64,000 nt of DNA, taken from Rhodobacteraceae bacterium SB2. Its GTDB lineage: Bacteria > Pseudomonadota > Alphaproteobacteria > Rhodobacterales > Rhodobacteraceae. Within the stretch, counting starts at the first letter, position 1. The number at the start of each line of letters is the position of its first letter. The translations under genes and the position numbers were made by a program. A model generated the notes under the pieces. It did not search any database and was not told the DNA's origin. It was given only the letters and a program-made list of their open reading frames with translations. The stretch lies in NCBI GenBank assembly GCA_001642945.1, contig LGRT01000023.1, forward strand, positions 1 to 64,000, in the 5' to 3' direction. Positions 6,021 to 15,437 of the stretch are shown piece by piece.

Positions 6021-7118
6021 TTATGCGTTGAACAGAAAATGCAAAACATCGCCATCTTTCACGATGTAAGATTTACCTTCAACGCGCATTTTTCCGGCTT
6101 CCTTGGATTTCTGCTCTCCCTCAAGGGCAACATAATCTTCATAGGCAATAGTTTCGGCGCGGATAAAACCGCGCTCAAAATCGCCATGGATCACCCCCGC
6201 GGCTTGGGGGGCGTAGGTACCGCCCTTTATCGTCCAGGCTCGCGCCTCTTTAGGGCCAACGGTGAAATAGGTTTCCAATTCCAAGAGCTTATAGCCGGCG
6301 CGGATCAAGCGATCTAATCCAGCCTCTTCTAAGCCCATCTCATCCAGAAACATGGCGGCTTCTTCAGGCTCTAATTGGCTGATCTCTTCTTCAATCTGGG
6401 CGCTGATAACGACGGTTCCCGCGCCCTGCGCAGCCGCCATATCATGCACCTGTTGCGAAAAAGTATTTCCCGTACCCGCGGTCTCTTCATCCACATTGCA
6501 CACAAATAGGATCGGCTTGCTGGTCAAAAGCTGCAGCATTTTCCAAGCTTTCAGATCCTCTTCCTCAACCTCAACGCTGCGCGCTGGTTTTCCTTCTTCA
6601 AGCACCACCAAAGCGGCTTTGAGCAAGCGCTCTTGTTGCACTGCCTCCTTATCACCGCCGCGCACTTTGCGGCTAAGGCCTTGCAGGCGCTTCTCAATGC
6701 TTTCAATATCGGCCAGCATCAGCTCGGTTTCGATCGTCTCGGCGTCAGATACCGGGTCGACGCGCCCATCAACATGGGTAACATCAGAATCCTCAAAACA
6801 GCGCAGCACATGAGCAATGGCATCGACCTCGCGGATATTTGCCAGAAATTGGTTGCCAAGCCCTTCGCCTTTTGATGCGCCTTTGACCAACCCGGCAATG
6901 TCAACGAATGTCATACGCGTTGGGACCACTTGCTTTGAACTGGCGATTTTAGCCAAAGTATCAAGCCGTGCATCGGGTACGGCCACATCGCCCACATTCG
7001 GCTCAATGGTACAGAACGGAAAATTTGCCGCCTGCGCGGCTGCGGTTTTGGTTAACGCGTTAAACAAGGTGGATTTACCAACATTTGGCAACCCGACAAT
7101 ACCCATCTTAAACCCCAT
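6021..7118 (-). CDS. ychF: Redox-regulated ATPase YchF (OLA1 family)
   Basis: From the ATG at 7118, preceded by AGGAGC, the product is 365 residues, the usual YchF length; the frame continues open upstream but without a start that fits. The P-loop GLPNVGKS is near the N-terminus (residues 9-16), the switch region FVDIAGLVKGASKGEGLGN follows, and the base-recognition motif reads NVDE instead of the NKxD of GTPases, which explains ATP preference in this family. A C-terminal TGS domain ends in GDVLHFLFNA. YchF binds ribosomes and is linked to stress and translational control. It is divergent from trpA with a 196-base gap, so the two promoters should lie between 7119 and 7314. Confidence 0.95.
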   Translation of the reverse strand: MGFKMGIVGLPNVGKSTLFNALTKTAAAQAANFPFCTIEPNVGDVAVPDARLDTLAKIASSKQVVPTRMTFVDIAGLVKGASKGEGLGNQFLANIREVDAIAHVLRCFEDSDVTHVDGRVDPVSDAETIETELMLADIESIEKRLQGLSRKVRGGDKEAVQQERLLKAALVVLEEGKPARSVEVEEEDLKAWKMLQLLTSKPILFVCNVDEETAGTGNTFSQQVHDMAAAQGAGTVVISAQIEEEISQLEPEEAAMFLDEMGLEEAGLDRLIRAGYKLLELETYFTVGPKEARAWTIKGGTYAPQAAGVIHGDFERGFIRAETIAYEDYVALEGEQKSKEAGKMRVEGKSYIVKDGDVLHFLFNA

Positions 7119-7314
7119 GGCTCTGCTCCTTTTAGCGCTGTTGAGGGCTTCTAGTGACAGATCTGCCCGGAGGCAAGCGGCGAAGATGCAAAAGCCGCGC
7201 TGCGACTTACGGTTTCTTTTCCAGCACAAGCTTTTTCGTGAAATGTTCGCTTGGCATTGATTTTTCGTATTCGATTGGGCATGGGAGAGCATGACGAAGC
7301 GAAAGGTGCCTAAT

Positions 7315-8106
7315 ATGACTCGGATTGACGATAAATTTGCCGCATTAAAAGCAGATGGGAAAAAGGCATTTGTCTCCTATGTCATGGCTGGAGATCCAGA
7401 TTACCACACCGCGCTTGAGCTGGTGAAAGGCCTTCCCGCAGCGGGTGTGGATATTATTGAACTGGGGCTCCCTTTCACCGATCCAATGGCAGATGGCAGC
7501 ACGATTCAGTTGGCGGGGCAGCGCGCGCTTGAAGCCGGCATGACCTTGCAAAAAACGCTTAATTTAGCCGCCGAATTTCGCCAGCAAGATAATGTAACGC
7601 CTATCGTTCTGATGGGCTATTACAACCCGATCTATAATCATGGTGTGGACCAATTTCTGCTGGATGCAAAAACCGCTGGAATTGACGGGTTGATCATCGT
7701 GGATTTGCCCCCCGAAGAGGATGATGAACTCTGCGTTCCGGCGCAAGCCGCGGGCTTAAATTTTATTCGCCTCGCAACGCCAACAACGGATGCCAAACGC
7801 TTGCCAAAGGTTCTTCAGAATACATCAGGCTTTGTGTATTATGTGTCGATCACCGGCATCACGGGCGCCGGCGAAGCGCAAGCCCAAAACGTGGGGCCTG
7901 AAGTAGCGCAAATTAAAGCAAACACGGATCTGCCGGTTATCGTTGGATTTGGCATCAACACCCCTGAAGCGGCGCAAAGCATCGCTGAAATTGCCGATGG
8001 CGCCGTGGTAGGGTCCGCGATTGTCAGTGAATTGGCCAATGGCAAACCAGTCCCAGAGGTTTTGGCGTTTGTCAAAACCCTCTCAGATGGGGCGCATCGC
8101 GGTTAA
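7315..8106 (+). CDS. trpA: Tryptophan synthase alpha subunit
   Basis: TrpA splits indole-3-glycerol phosphate to indole and glyceraldehyde 3-phosphate in complex with TrpB. The ATG at 7315 has AAGGTG six bases upstream and gives a 263-residue TIM barrel of normal length. The catalytic acids are at the canonical numbers: Glu49 in IIELGLPF and Asp60 in TDPMADGST. The phosphate-binding VGFGI and GSAIV segments are present near the C-terminus. trpB and trpF are not adjacent here: ychF precedes on the other strand and a MaoC-type gene converges from the other side. Confidence 0.97.
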   Translation: MTRIDDKFAALKADGKKAFVSYVMAGDPDYHTALELVKGLPAAGVDIIELGLPFTDPMADGSTIQLAGQRALEAGMTLQKTLNLAAEFRQQDNVTPIVLMGYYNPIYNHGVDQFLLDAKTAGIDGLIIVDLPPEEDDELCVPAQAAGLNFIRLATPTTDAKRLPKVLQNTSGFVYYVSITGITGAGEAQAQNVGPEVAQIKANTDLPVIVGFGINTPEAAQSIAEIADGAVVGSAIVSELANGKPVPEVLAFVKTLSDGAHRG

Positions 8107-8123
8107 AGCTCTGTTGGCATGAC

Positions 8124-8561
8124 TTATGCGGCCAGAAGAAGCATTTGCGTGGCCAAAAAGCTGCTCACGATTTTTTGAGTTTGGTTTCGGATCACAAACC
8201 GAGTTTTGATAAATCCGCGATCTGGCTTGCTGCGTGAGTGGCGCGCCTCTTCTACCGTAATCGCGCAGGTTAAAATATCGCCTGGATAGACCGGAATAAA
8301 CCAGCGCACCTCATCCACCCCTGGCGACCCGATTGAACATTTTTCAAACAGCCTGGTGCGAAAAACCGCTTCAAATCCGATTAAAACGGTGTGCCAGCCG
8401 CTGGCGATGATCCCACCATAGGGGGACGCTTCGGCCTGCGCGTCATCGAGATGAAACGGCTGAGGATCCCAGTCCTGCGCGAAGGCAAGAATTTGCACTT
8501 TCGAAATCTGTTTTGGTTCGGCTTCAAAATGAAACCCGACCACAAAATCTTCAAAATACAT
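8124..8561 (-). CDS. MaoC-like hot-dog domain protein
   Basis: The 145-residue product matches single-domain MaoC-type (R)-hydratase-like proteins: the motif DWDPQPFHLD near residues 30-39 contains the catalytic Asp and His of the hydratase 2 signature, followed by ASGWHTVLIG. Such enzymes hydrate enoyl-CoA, or in shorter versions act as unspecified acyl-CoA-binding proteins. Substrate cannot be read from sequence. It converges with trpA (17 bases between stops) and is divergent from lldD, with only 88 bases between start codons. Confidence 0.85.
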   Translation of the reverse strand: MYFEDFVVGFHFEAEPKQISKVQILAFAQDWDPQPFHLDDAQAEASPYGGIIASGWHTVLIGFEAVFRTRLFEKCSIGSPGVDEVRWFIPVYPGDILTCAITVEEARHSRSKPDRGFIKTRFVIRNQTQKIVSSFLATQMLLLAA

Positions 8562-8649
8562 CGCCCGCTCCTGCTCTGGTGTTTTATAGGTTAACGATGT
8601 TATATCGCCTGTAGATATGACCGCGACAACCCAGTAAGGTAAAGCTTAA

Positions 8650-9813
8650 ATGCCTGTAATCACCAATATCTACGATCTTAAAAAAATCTATGCGCGCCGC
8701 GTGCCCCGCATGTTTTATGATTACACGGAATCTGGCAGCTGGACAGAGCAAACCTTTGATGAAAATGTAACTGACTTTCAACAGCTTAAACTTCGCCAGC
8801 GGGTTGCAGTTGATATGACAGGGCGCAGCACCACCAGCACCATGGTGGGGCAGCAGGTTGCCATGCCCGTGGCTTTGGCCCCGATTGGCATGACTGGAAT
8901 GCAATCTGCCGATGGCGAAATAAAAGCCGCGCGGGCGGCCGAAAGCTTTGGCGTGCCCTATACCTTGTCCACAATGTCAATCTGTTCAATCGAGGATGTC
9001 GCGGCCCATACTGAGGCGCCTTTTTGGATGCAGCTTTACATGCTGAAGGACAATGATTTTAATGATCGCTTGGTCGAGCGCGCGCGCGCCGCAAATTGCT
9101 CTGCCTTGGTTCTCACGCTGGATTTACAGATCTTAGGCCAGCGTCACAAAGACATTCGCAACGGGCTGTCGGCACCGCCCAAACTGACGCCCAAATCGAT
9201 CGCCAATTTGGCCACAAAATGGGGCTGGGGCACAGAAATGCTGGGCACGAAGCGGCGGTTTTTCGGCAATATTGTCGGCCATGCCAAAGGCGTCAGCGAC
9301 CCAAGCAGCCTATCCTCTTGGACAGCCGAGCAATTTGATCCGGCGCTTGATTGGGACAAGGTGGCCCGATTAAAGGATGTCTGGGGCGGCAAAGTCATTT
9401 TAAAAGGCATTTTAGATCAAGACGATGCCAAGATGGCCCTGAAAGTGGGCGCGGATGCGATTATCGTCTCCAACCATGGCGGGCGGCAATTGGATGGCGC
9501 GCTAAGCTCGATCAAAGCGCTTCCAGGCATTGTTGAAGCGGTGGGCGATAAGATTGAAGTGCATATGGATGGTGGCATCCGCTCTGGCCAAGATGTTTTG
9601 AAGGCCTTAGCGCTTGGGGCGAAAGGCACCTATATCGGGCGCTCGCATATTTATGGGCTTGGGGCAATGGGCCAAGAAGGCGTGCGCAAAAGCCTTGAGC
9701 TTATTCACAAAGAGCTCGATATTTCCATGGCACTATGCGGCCATAAACGGGTTCAGGACCTAAATCGCAACACGTTGTTGATCCCGAAAGGGTTTGCGGG
9801 AGATTGGGAATAA
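8650..9813 (+). CDS. lldD: FMN-dependent alpha-hydroxy-acid (L-lactate) dehydrogenase
   Basis: The 387-residue protein belongs to the FMN-linked alpha-hydroxy-acid oxidising family, here closest to L-lactate dehydrogenase LldD, which passes electrons to the quinone pool. It shows the N-terminal FYDYTESGS segment, the FMN-binding LAPIGMTGM region, the catalytic His within SNHGGRQLDG (about residues 275-284) and the MDGGIRSGQDV segment. Length is typical. AAGGTAAAGC precedes the ATG. Glycolate or mandelate oxidases share these motifs, so substrate is less certain than family. A poly-C run follows the stop. No lactate permease is adjacent. Confidence 0.88.
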   Translation: MPVITNIYDLKKIYARRVPRMFYDYTESGSWTEQTFDENVTDFQQLKLRQRVAVDMTGRSTTSTMVGQQVAMPVALAPIGMTGMQSADGEIKAARAAESFGVPYTLSTMSICSIEDVAAHTEAPFWMQLYMLKDNDFNDRLVERARAANCSALVLTLDLQILGQRHKDIRNGLSAPPKLTPKSIANLATKWGWGTEMLGTKRRFFGNIVGHAKGVSDPSSLSSWTAEQFDPALDWDKVARLKDVWGGKVILKGILDQDDAKMALKVGADAIIVSNHGGRQLDGALSSIKALPGIVEAVGDKIEVHMDGGIRSGQDVLKALALGAKGTYIGRSHIYGLGAMGQEGVRKSLELIHKELDISMALCGHKRVQDLNRNTLLIPKGFAGDWE

Positions 9814-9834
9814 AACCGGCGTTCCCCCTTAACG

Positions 9835-9845
9835 CCCCCCCCCCC
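9835..9845. repeat. Poly-C tract, 11 bases
   Basis: Eleven C residues lie in the 154-base gap between lldD and rplY, not in any supported ORF. Listed because similar tracts recur in and between genes across the window. Confidence 0.9.
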
Positions 9846-9967
9846 GCTGGGGCGACTTCATAATTCTGTATTTTGGCCTTTTAAACCGTAAATAACTGGT
9901 TTATACGCGCGTCTTCATTGGGGTCACAGCCTTGGAGGGACCCCTTGCATTTATTATGGAGAGAATT

Positions 9968-10609
9968 ATGGCTGGAGAGATTCCAAATCTTGAAGTTTTG
10001 CCACGCACGGGGACAGGCAAGGGCGCCGCTCGTCAGGCGCGGCGCGATGGCATGGTGCCGGGTGTTGTCTATGGAGGCGGCGTTGATCCGCTGCCCATTC
10101 AAATCCCATTCAACGTGTTGTTTAAGCGCCTGAAAGCGGGGCGCTTTTTATCAACTCTGTTTAACTTAAAAGTTGAAGGCCATGAGGATGTTCGGGTGAT
10201 TTGCCGGGATGTACAGCGTGACGTCGTAAAAGATCTGCCAACCCATCTGGATCTGATGCGCTTACGCCGCACCTCAAAAATCAACCTATTTATCCCCGTT
10301 GAGTTTCTAAATGAAGACGTATGTCCGGGGATCAAGCGCGGCGGCTATTTGAACGTCGTACGCCCTGAAGTTGAATTGGTGGTTACCGCGGGCGACATTC
10401 CCGAAAAGCTTACCGTCGACCTTGCGGAGGTTGCCGTGGGGGATGTGATTACGATTTCTGCAATCAGTCTTCCAGAGGGGGCACGCCCCACGATTGACCG
10501 CGATTTTGTAATCGCCAATCTATCGGCGCCGGGTGGCATTTCTGCGTCCGAGGAAGAAGAAGCCGAAGCCGAAACAGGCGATGCACCCGCAGAAGACTCC
10601 GCGGAATAA
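9968..10609 (+). CDS. rplY: 50S ribosomal protein L25 (CTC form)
   Basis: The ATG at 9968 has GGAGAG four bases upstream; the longer frame from 9932 is not needed. The 213-residue product has an N-terminal L25 5S-rRNA-binding domain ([26 protein letters not shown] region) and the C-terminal TL5/CTC beta domain, then an acidic tail rich in Glu and Ala. Long CTC-type L25 proteins are usual in alphaproteobacteria. A strong intrinsic terminator follows at 10646, and pth begins 130 bases on; rplY-pth pairing is common and links two translation genes. Confidence 0.96.
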   Translation: MAGEIPNLEVLPRTGTGKGAARQARRDGMVPGVVYGGGVDPLPIQIPFNVLFKRLKAGRFLSTLFNLKVEGHEDVRVICRDVQRDVVKDLPTHLDLMRLRRTSKINLFIPVEFLNEDVCPGIKRGGYLNVVRPEVELVVTAGDIPEKLTVDLAEVAVGDVITISAISLPEGARPTIDRDFVIANLSAPGGISASEEEEAEAETGDAPAEDSAE

Positions 10610-10645
10610 GACAACTGCGTTTTCGCAGGCGGTCAGTAAAAATTT

Positions 10646-10675
10646 AAAAAGCAGAGCAACCGCTCTGCTTTTTTT
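10646..10675 (+). terminator. Intrinsic terminator after rplY
   Basis: AAAAAGCAGAGC and GCTCTGCTTTTT form a 12-bp stem around a short loop, with a continuing T run to 10675. It lies 37 bases after the rplY stop. Because pth starts at 10739, pth probably has its own promoter or is read by partial readthrough. Confidence 0.9.
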
Positions 10676-10738
10676 ATGCGCTTTGCGTTTCGAACGGGCA
10701 GCGCTATAGACACCATATCGCTGAGCAGGAGCGTTTAC

Positions 10739-11434
10739 ATGCAACTATTCGTCGGATTGGGGAATCCCGGTTCAAAATACGCCCAGAACCGCCATAATAT
10801 TGGATTCATGGCGCTTGATAAAATCGCCTCTGAAAATGGGTTTTCACCTTGGAAAAAAAAATTTAACGGCGTGATCAGCGAAGGCCGCTTGGGATCAGAA
10901 AAACTGGTTTTGTTAAAACCGGAAACCTTTATGAACCTGTCCGGACAATCGGTCGGAGAGGCGATGCGGTTTTTTAAGCTGACGCCCGATGAGATCATTG
11001 TGTTTCATGATGAATTGGATTTAGCACCGGGAAAATGCCGCCTAAAAACAGCGGGCGGCCATGCGGGGCATAATGGCTTGCGCTCAATCCACCAGCATAT
11101 CGGGGCTGATTATCATCGCGTGCGCTTGGGCATCGGGCATCCAGGGCATAAAGACCGCGTGGCCGGATATGTGCTTCATGATTTTGCCAAAGCAGATCAG
11201 GCCTGGTTAGATGATTTACTCAGCGGTATTGGCGAGGGCGTTGTAAAATTAGCTGGTAAAGATCCGGCAGGCTTTATGAATAAAGTCGCGCTCAAAGCGC
11301 AGGCGCAAAAACCCCAAAAACCAAAAGCGGCCCAGCCGCACAAGAACGAAGCCGCCCTTGAAAAACCACAATCGCCAGATATGGAAGATCCCGTAAGAAA
11401 TCCACTTCAAAGGTTGATCGATAAATTCAAATAA
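10739..11434 (+). CDS. pth: Peptidyl-tRNA hydrolase
   Basis: Pth releases peptides from peptidyl-tRNA that drops off ribosomes. The ATG at 10739 follows AGGAG and gives a 231-residue protein. The N-terminal FVGLGNPGSKYAQNRHNIGF segment carries the catalytic His (about residue 20) and substrate Asn residues; the HDELDLAPG and GGHAGHNGLRSI motifs follow. The C-terminus has a roughly 40-residue Lys/Pro/Ala-rich extension beyond the usual 190, seen in other alphaproteobacteria. The remains of a DUF2332 gene follow directly. Confidence 0.97.
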   Translation: MQLFVGLGNPGSKYAQNRHNIGFMALDKIASENGFSPWKKKFNGVISEGRLGSEKLVLLKPETFMNLSGQSVGEAMRFFKLTPDEIIVFHDELDLAPGKCRLKTAGGHAGHNGLRSIHQHIGADYHRVRLGIGHPGHKDRVAGYVLHDFAKADQAWLDDLLSGIGEGVVKLAGKDPAGFMNKVALKAQAQKPQKPKAAQPHKNEAALEKPQSPDMEDPVRNPLQRLIDKFK

Positions 11435-11436
11435 CG

Positions 11437-12483
11437 ATTTCCAATCACTTTCACCAGCAAGCCGAAGCCTGCAGCGCTTTAGGCTCATGCTTTATGCGCA
11501 GACTGTTGCATCTGCTTACCGATGGCGATTTATACCCCGTTACACTTATCAACCGGCTAAACAGCTGGTCTGGCGGTCCTGCACCTGATAAACACAACTG
11601 CTCAAACTGGCTGCAGGGCTGCATGCGTTGCTCCTGAGCGGCCAGAACCCAGCGCTTAAGGCGTGTTATAAGCCCCCCCCCACAAACCGCGCCACTGGTA
11701 AAACTGCTCATGGCAGTTAAAGCGGCGCTGCGCAATCACGCAACGCATATCTTGCAATTGCTAAACTATATCCCGCAAACAAATGAAATCCGGCGCTACG
11801 CCGTGTTGGTTGTCACCGCGTTGATTATAGAGCGGCGTTTAAACCTGCCGTTGATTGTGTCAGAGCTGGGGGCAAGCGCTGGATTAAACCTCTTATTTGA
11901 CCGGTTTGCGCTATCCTCTTTTGGGTTCACATATCAGCCCCATAAGGCCAAGTTGACGCTCACGCCCGATTGGCGCGGCCCAGCGCCCCCACCGGGCAGA
12001 GCCAAAATCGCCGGGCGCTCCGGCGTTAATCTGTCGCCGATAAACCCTCGGAGCTCTGAAGGATTTTTGAGGCTTTGTGCCTATACTTGGCCGGACCAAA
12101 CCGAACGCCTGCAGCAACTGGCGCGTATTTGCCCCACGCAGCGCCTTGCCATTGCGCAAGGTGATGCAGCTGATTGGCTTCGCCTCCGGCTCGCAACGGG
12201 ATATCCTGGGCATCTCCATTTGGTCTTCAACACAGTCGCGTGGCAATATTTTTCTCTCCAAACGCAACAAAACTGCAGGCAAGCGCCAGAAACCGCCAGA
12301 CAACAGGCAAGCAGCGCAACCACAATGGCACATTTTTCAATGGAAGCTGATCACCAAGGTTTAGGCGCGGCGTCGTGCTTCACTTTATGGCCGGGCGAAC
12401 ATGTGATTGAACTGGGCCGAGCAGATTTTCACAGGCGCTGGATCACATGGGTCGGAAATCGCCCGTTTAAGGGCTTGTCTTAA
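11437..12483 (+). pseudogene. DUF2332 family gene, broken by two frameshifts
   Basis: Three frames together spell one DUF2332 protein. Frame 1 gives an N-terminus from about 11446 (HFHQQAEACSALGS) but reaches TGA at 11635. Frame 2 from 11601 continues the alignment (LKLAAGLHALLLSGQNPALK) into a nine-C run at 11673-11681. From there the first frame resumes and stays open to 12483, with the family segments PQTNEIRR, SELGASAGLNLL, HFSMEADH and GRADFHRRW. Removing one C restores the second junction exactly. No ATG, GTG or TTG opens the first segment after the in-frame TAA (ACG at 11434 sits where a start would be). The family has no known function. The downstream open part from 11710 might still be made as a fragment. 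Confidence 0.8.
11673..11681. repeat. Nine-C run at a frameshift in the DUF2332 gene
   Basis: Nine C residues sit exactly where the reading frame changes. Eight would join the two coding segments as ...YKPPPQTAPLVKLLMAV. Replication slippage or a sequencing error in the homopolymer can both explain it. Confidence 0.85.
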
Positions 12484-12520
12484 GCTGGCTGATCGCTAAG
12501 TTTCCCCAAAATAGGAGCCA

Positions 12521-12895
12521 ATGATCATGCAAAAAGATCCAGAAATTAATGTCCTTGGCGCTGCGCTGGCCGCCTGTTCACAGGATCCGGTCACGGGCTT
12601 TTTTCGCGACGGGCATTGTAACACCTGCGAAGCGGATCAAGGCAGCCACACCGTCTGCGCGGTGATGACGGCCGAGTTCTTGGCCTATTCAAAATATTTT
12701 GGCAATGATCTTAGCACGCCGCGGCCGGAATATGGCTTTGTAGGCTTAAAACCCGGTGACCATTGGTGCCTTTGCGCAGGCCGGTTTTTGCAGGCCCATG
12801 AAGAAGGTTGCGCGCCAAAAGTCAATCTCTCTGCCACGCATGCGCGCGCCTTAGAAATCGTTTCGCTTGAGATTTTACAAGCCTATCAGCTCTAA
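12521..12895 (+). CDS. DUF2237 family protein
   Basis: The product of 122-124 residues matches DUF2237 along its full length: NVLG near the start, DPVTGFFRDGHCNTC, SHTVCAVMTAEFL, the PRPEYGFVGLKPGDHWCLCAGR stretch (quoted as residues about 67-88) and a C-terminal HARALEIVSLE. Conserved Cys and His residues suggest metal binding, but the family is uncharacterised. GGAG lies three bases before the ATG at 12521 and nine before a second ATG at 12527, so the second start is at least as likely. It converges with proS, with 24 bases between them that can form a short GCCTG/CAGGC hairpin. Confidence 0.9.
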   Translation: MIMQKDPEINVLGAALAACSQDPVTGFFRDGHCNTCEADQGSHTVCAVMTAEFLAYSKYFGNDLSTPRPEYGFVGLKPGDHWCLCAGRFLQAHEEGCAPKVNLSATHARALEIVSLEILQAYQL

Positions 12896-12919
12896 TCCTA
12901 TGCCGCCTGCCGTGACAGG

Positions 12920-14257
12920 CTAAAGCGCCGCGTAAATCTGCGCAATCGCTTCGACAGCCTGCTCCAGTGGAAGTTCTTGGCTTTCTCCAGTTTTGCGCGC
13001 CGTCAGCTCGACCACACCATTTTTCAAACCACGCGGCCCTACGGTGATCCGCCAAGGTAGGCCAATCAAGTCCATGGTGGCGAATTTGCCGCCTGCCCGC
13101 TCTTGCCGATCATCATAAAGCGGTTCAAGCCCCAAAGCTGTGAGGCTGGTATAGAGCGCTTCGCAAGCTGCATCTGTTGCCGCATCCCCCTGCTTCAAAT
13201 TCACAATCCCACAGTGATAAGGCGTGACGGCTTCTGGCCAAATGATTCCATTCTCATCATGGCTGGCCTCGATAATCGCACCAATCAAACGCGACACGCC
13301 GATCCCATGACTGCCCATATGAACCGGCACCCGGACGCCTTGATCATTCACCACATTGGCGCCCATCACTTCAGAATATTTGGTTCCAAAATAAAAAATC
13401 TGCCCAACTTCTATACCGCGACTGCTGCACCGGCGCTCTTCGGGCAAAGCGTCAAAGAGGCTGGCATCATGGGTTTCATCGGTGCGCGCATAGGGGGTGG
13501 TCCATTCCTCTACGATTCCGGCACATTCCTCCCAGTCATCATAATTCACCGCGCGATTGCCCAAAGTCAAATCTAGGATCTGGCTGTCATAAAACACTTC
13601 AGACTCGCCCGTATCCGCCAACACCAAAAATTCATGCGTGTCATCGCCTCCTATCGGGCCGCTATCGGCGCGCATCGGAATTGCCTTCAGCCCCATCCGC
13701 TCATAGGTGCGCAGGTAACTGACCATATGGCGGTTATAGGCATGCATGGCGCTGGGCTTATCGATATCAAAATTATAACCATCTTTCATAAAAAATTCGC
13801 GCCCCCGCATCACACCGAACCGGGGCCGGATTTCATCGCGGAACTTCCATTGAATGTGATACAGCGTCATCGGCAGGTCTTTATAACTGCCCACATGGCT
13901 GCGAAAAATATCCGTAATCAGCTCTTCATTGGTTGGCCCATAAAGCATGTCACGCCCATGGCGATCCTGAATGCGCAACATTTCTTGCCCATAATCATCA
14001 AAGCGCCCACTTTCACGCCAAAGGTCCGCCGATTGCAGCGTCGGCATGAGCATTGGAATATGGCCGGCGCGCACTTGCTCTTCGTGCACAATATCTTCCA
14101 ATTTGCGCAACACTTTAAACCCGAGCGGCAACCATGAATAAATGCCGGCGCTCGATTGCTTGATCATGCCGGCCCGCAACATTAAACGGTGGCTCACAAT
14201 TTGTGCGTCAGCAGGGTTTTCTTTCAAAACGGGGATAAAATAGCGGGACAGGCGCAT
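12920..14257 (-). CDS. proS: Prolyl-tRNA synthetase, short (alphaproteobacterial) form
   Basis: ProS charges tRNA-Pro with proline. The ATG at 14257 follows AAAGGACC and gives 445 residues, the length of the alphaproteobacterial type that lacks the YbaK-like editing insertion. Class II motifs are clear: motif 1 in the [16 protein letters not shown] region, motif 2 around [17 protein letters not shown], and motif 3 [13 protein letters not shown]. The C-terminal anticodon-binding domain ends in [12 protein letters not shown]. The reading frame extends upstream to 14323 but lacks a better start. It stands alone, convergent with the DUF2237 gene. Confidence 0.97.
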   Translation of the reverse strand: MRLSRYFIPVLKENPADAQIVSHRLMLRAGMIKQSSAGIYSWLPLGFKVLRKLEDIVHEEQVRAGHIPMLMPTLQSADLWRESGRFDDYGQEMLRIQDRHGRDMLYGPTNEELITDIFRSHVGSYKDLPMTLYHIQWKFRDEIRPRFGVMRGREFFMKDGYNFDIDKPSAMHAYNRHMVSYLRTYERMGLKAIPMRADSGPIGGDDTHEFLVLADTGESEVFYDSQILDLTLGNRAVNYDDWEECAGIVEEWTTPYARTDETHDASLFDALPEERRCSSRGIEVGQIFYFGTKYSEVMGANVVNDQGVRVPVHMGSHGIGVSRLIGAIIEASHDENGIIWPEAVTPYHCGIVNLKQGDAATDAACEALYTSLTALGLEPLYDDRQERAGGKFATMDLIGLPWRITVGPRGLKNGVVELTARKTGESQELPLEQAVEAIAQIYAAL

Positions 14258-14519
14258 CAAAGGTCCTTTGCAATAAAAAAACGGTCGAGCGCTCTGTTTA
14301 AGAAGAAAACATCCGTTCCACAAGCCTTGCTCTGTCTGCCAGCGGCTTGCATGGCGTTGGCGCCACCTGGTTCAGATCCGTTGCAATCTTGTAAAGCCGG
14401 GGAGGCAGATCAATCGTTTAAATCAATGGCAGCCCTGTTGAAGATATGTAAGCCTATAGTTTCCGTTTGGAGCATGGGGCGGGGCGGTGTATCATTTCGT
14501 TGAACGTAAAGGAAAGCCT

Positions 14520-14951
14520 GTGATCTGTTTCCCCAAAAAGCCTTTTTATATCACGCTGATGCTGTCTTGCCTTCTGCCTATGCACGCGGCCTTTGCAAAT
14601 TCCCAGCACAGGGCGGTTGTAACAATCTGCGAAACCGCGCTTCAAACCAATGATCAGGGCACCATTCAATCTATGGCGCTTCAGATGAAAAATTGGCGGA
14701 GTTTGCGGGATGATACCCTGATAAGGCGCGCGGAAACATGCCTTCAAACGGGCCTTGATACAGGGTATTTTTATTCTAAACCAAACGAAAGGTTCGAAAT
14801 CAAACAGGCAAGCGTGGCGAACAAAAACCTCCTGAAAGATATCGAAAAGCTGCATAAAGATTTGCTTGGCTTATGCCTTTCTTTGGCAAGGCAAACGCCC
14901 AAAGCCGCCTTAGAGCATCCGATCTGCACAGCCCTGTGGAGCGCAAATTGA
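14520..14951 (+). CDS. Small exported hypothetical protein
   Basis: I prefer the GTG at 14520 because AAAGGAAAGCC precedes it and the product then begins with a signal peptide (ICFPKKPFYITLMLSCLLPMHAAFA as residues 2-26). Another GTG at 14487 is in frame. The mature part is about 118 residues with four Cys, compatible with two disulfides, and no domain I know. Helical segments dominate. It lies between proS (divergent) and the intergenic region that holds a nested inverted repeat. Function unknown. Confidence 0.55.
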   Translation: MICFPKKPFYITLMLSCLLPMHAAFANSQHRAVVTICETALQTNDQGTIQSMALQMKNWRSLRDDTLIRRAETCLQTGLDTGYFYSKPNERFEIKQASVANKNLLKDIEKLHKDLLGLCLSLARQTPKAALEHPICTALWSAN

Positions 14952-15437
14952 CGGATCAAGGCTGCCATTTCAGACAGTTGGTATTTTTGGCAGGCCGCTG
15001 CTTGGGCCGCCCTGATGGGCTATGGCATCCCTAGGGGAATCCGCCGGTCTTTTGGCGTTTTTGATTAGGTGTTGAGAATAGGGGGTGAGATAATCACTCG
15101 AGGCATAGATATGTGCTCACCGAAACCTCAAGCTCTGGCGGGAAAACCCCACATATAAATAAGTTGGTGCTAAAATAAATAACACCCCCTATTCACCTAA
15201 GAGGCTAAGCGCCCTTTAAGGCAAGACTTTGTCATTATAGCGGAAACTTAAAGGCTTATAGGGCAAATTATCTAGATTCTTGGCCATTTTACACCTCAAA
15301 GCCTTGCACCGCTCTGGTTTTCCTGTAGAAGGCACATCTGTTTTCGCACTTACTTTTATCGCACGGTCCCTCGTGGGTGGACGCGAAAACCTCATAGCCG
15401 CCCTTTGAAACGTGCCAAAAATAGAACTGGAGAGCGC
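14952..15437. other. 486-base intergenic region ahead of rpsF
   Basis: No gene with family support is present. The region contains the nested inverted-repeat structure at 15065-15200 and the rpsF leader. The last 80 bases include a GTCC...GGAC hairpin (around 15365-15385) and CCG trinucleotides that might belong to an S6:S18-type autoregulatory leader, but I could not fit the full motif. A reverse-strand frame at 15216-15455 has no other support. Confidence 0.5.
15065..15200. other. Nested inverted repeats: candidate structured RNA or MITE
   Basis: The outer arms GAATAGGGGGTG (15076-15087) and CACCCCCTATTC (15183-15194) are exact complements, flanked by TTAGGTG (15065-15071) and CACCTAA (15194-15200). 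An inner pair ATATGTG (15109-15115) and CACATAT (15150-15156) is also perfect, and GGGAAAACCC (15140-15149) can close a tip hairpin. The result is a rod with a large internal loop, as in 6S-type RNAs, or the terminal repeats of a miniature transposon. No T run or clear promoter is visible. Orientation is unknown. Confidence 0.5.

Noticed and set aside
5895-6317. Plus-strand open frame opposite the end of ychF
   Set aside because: It lies antisense to a complete, well-conserved YchF coding region, has no family match I can see, and the composition is that of a shadow frame.
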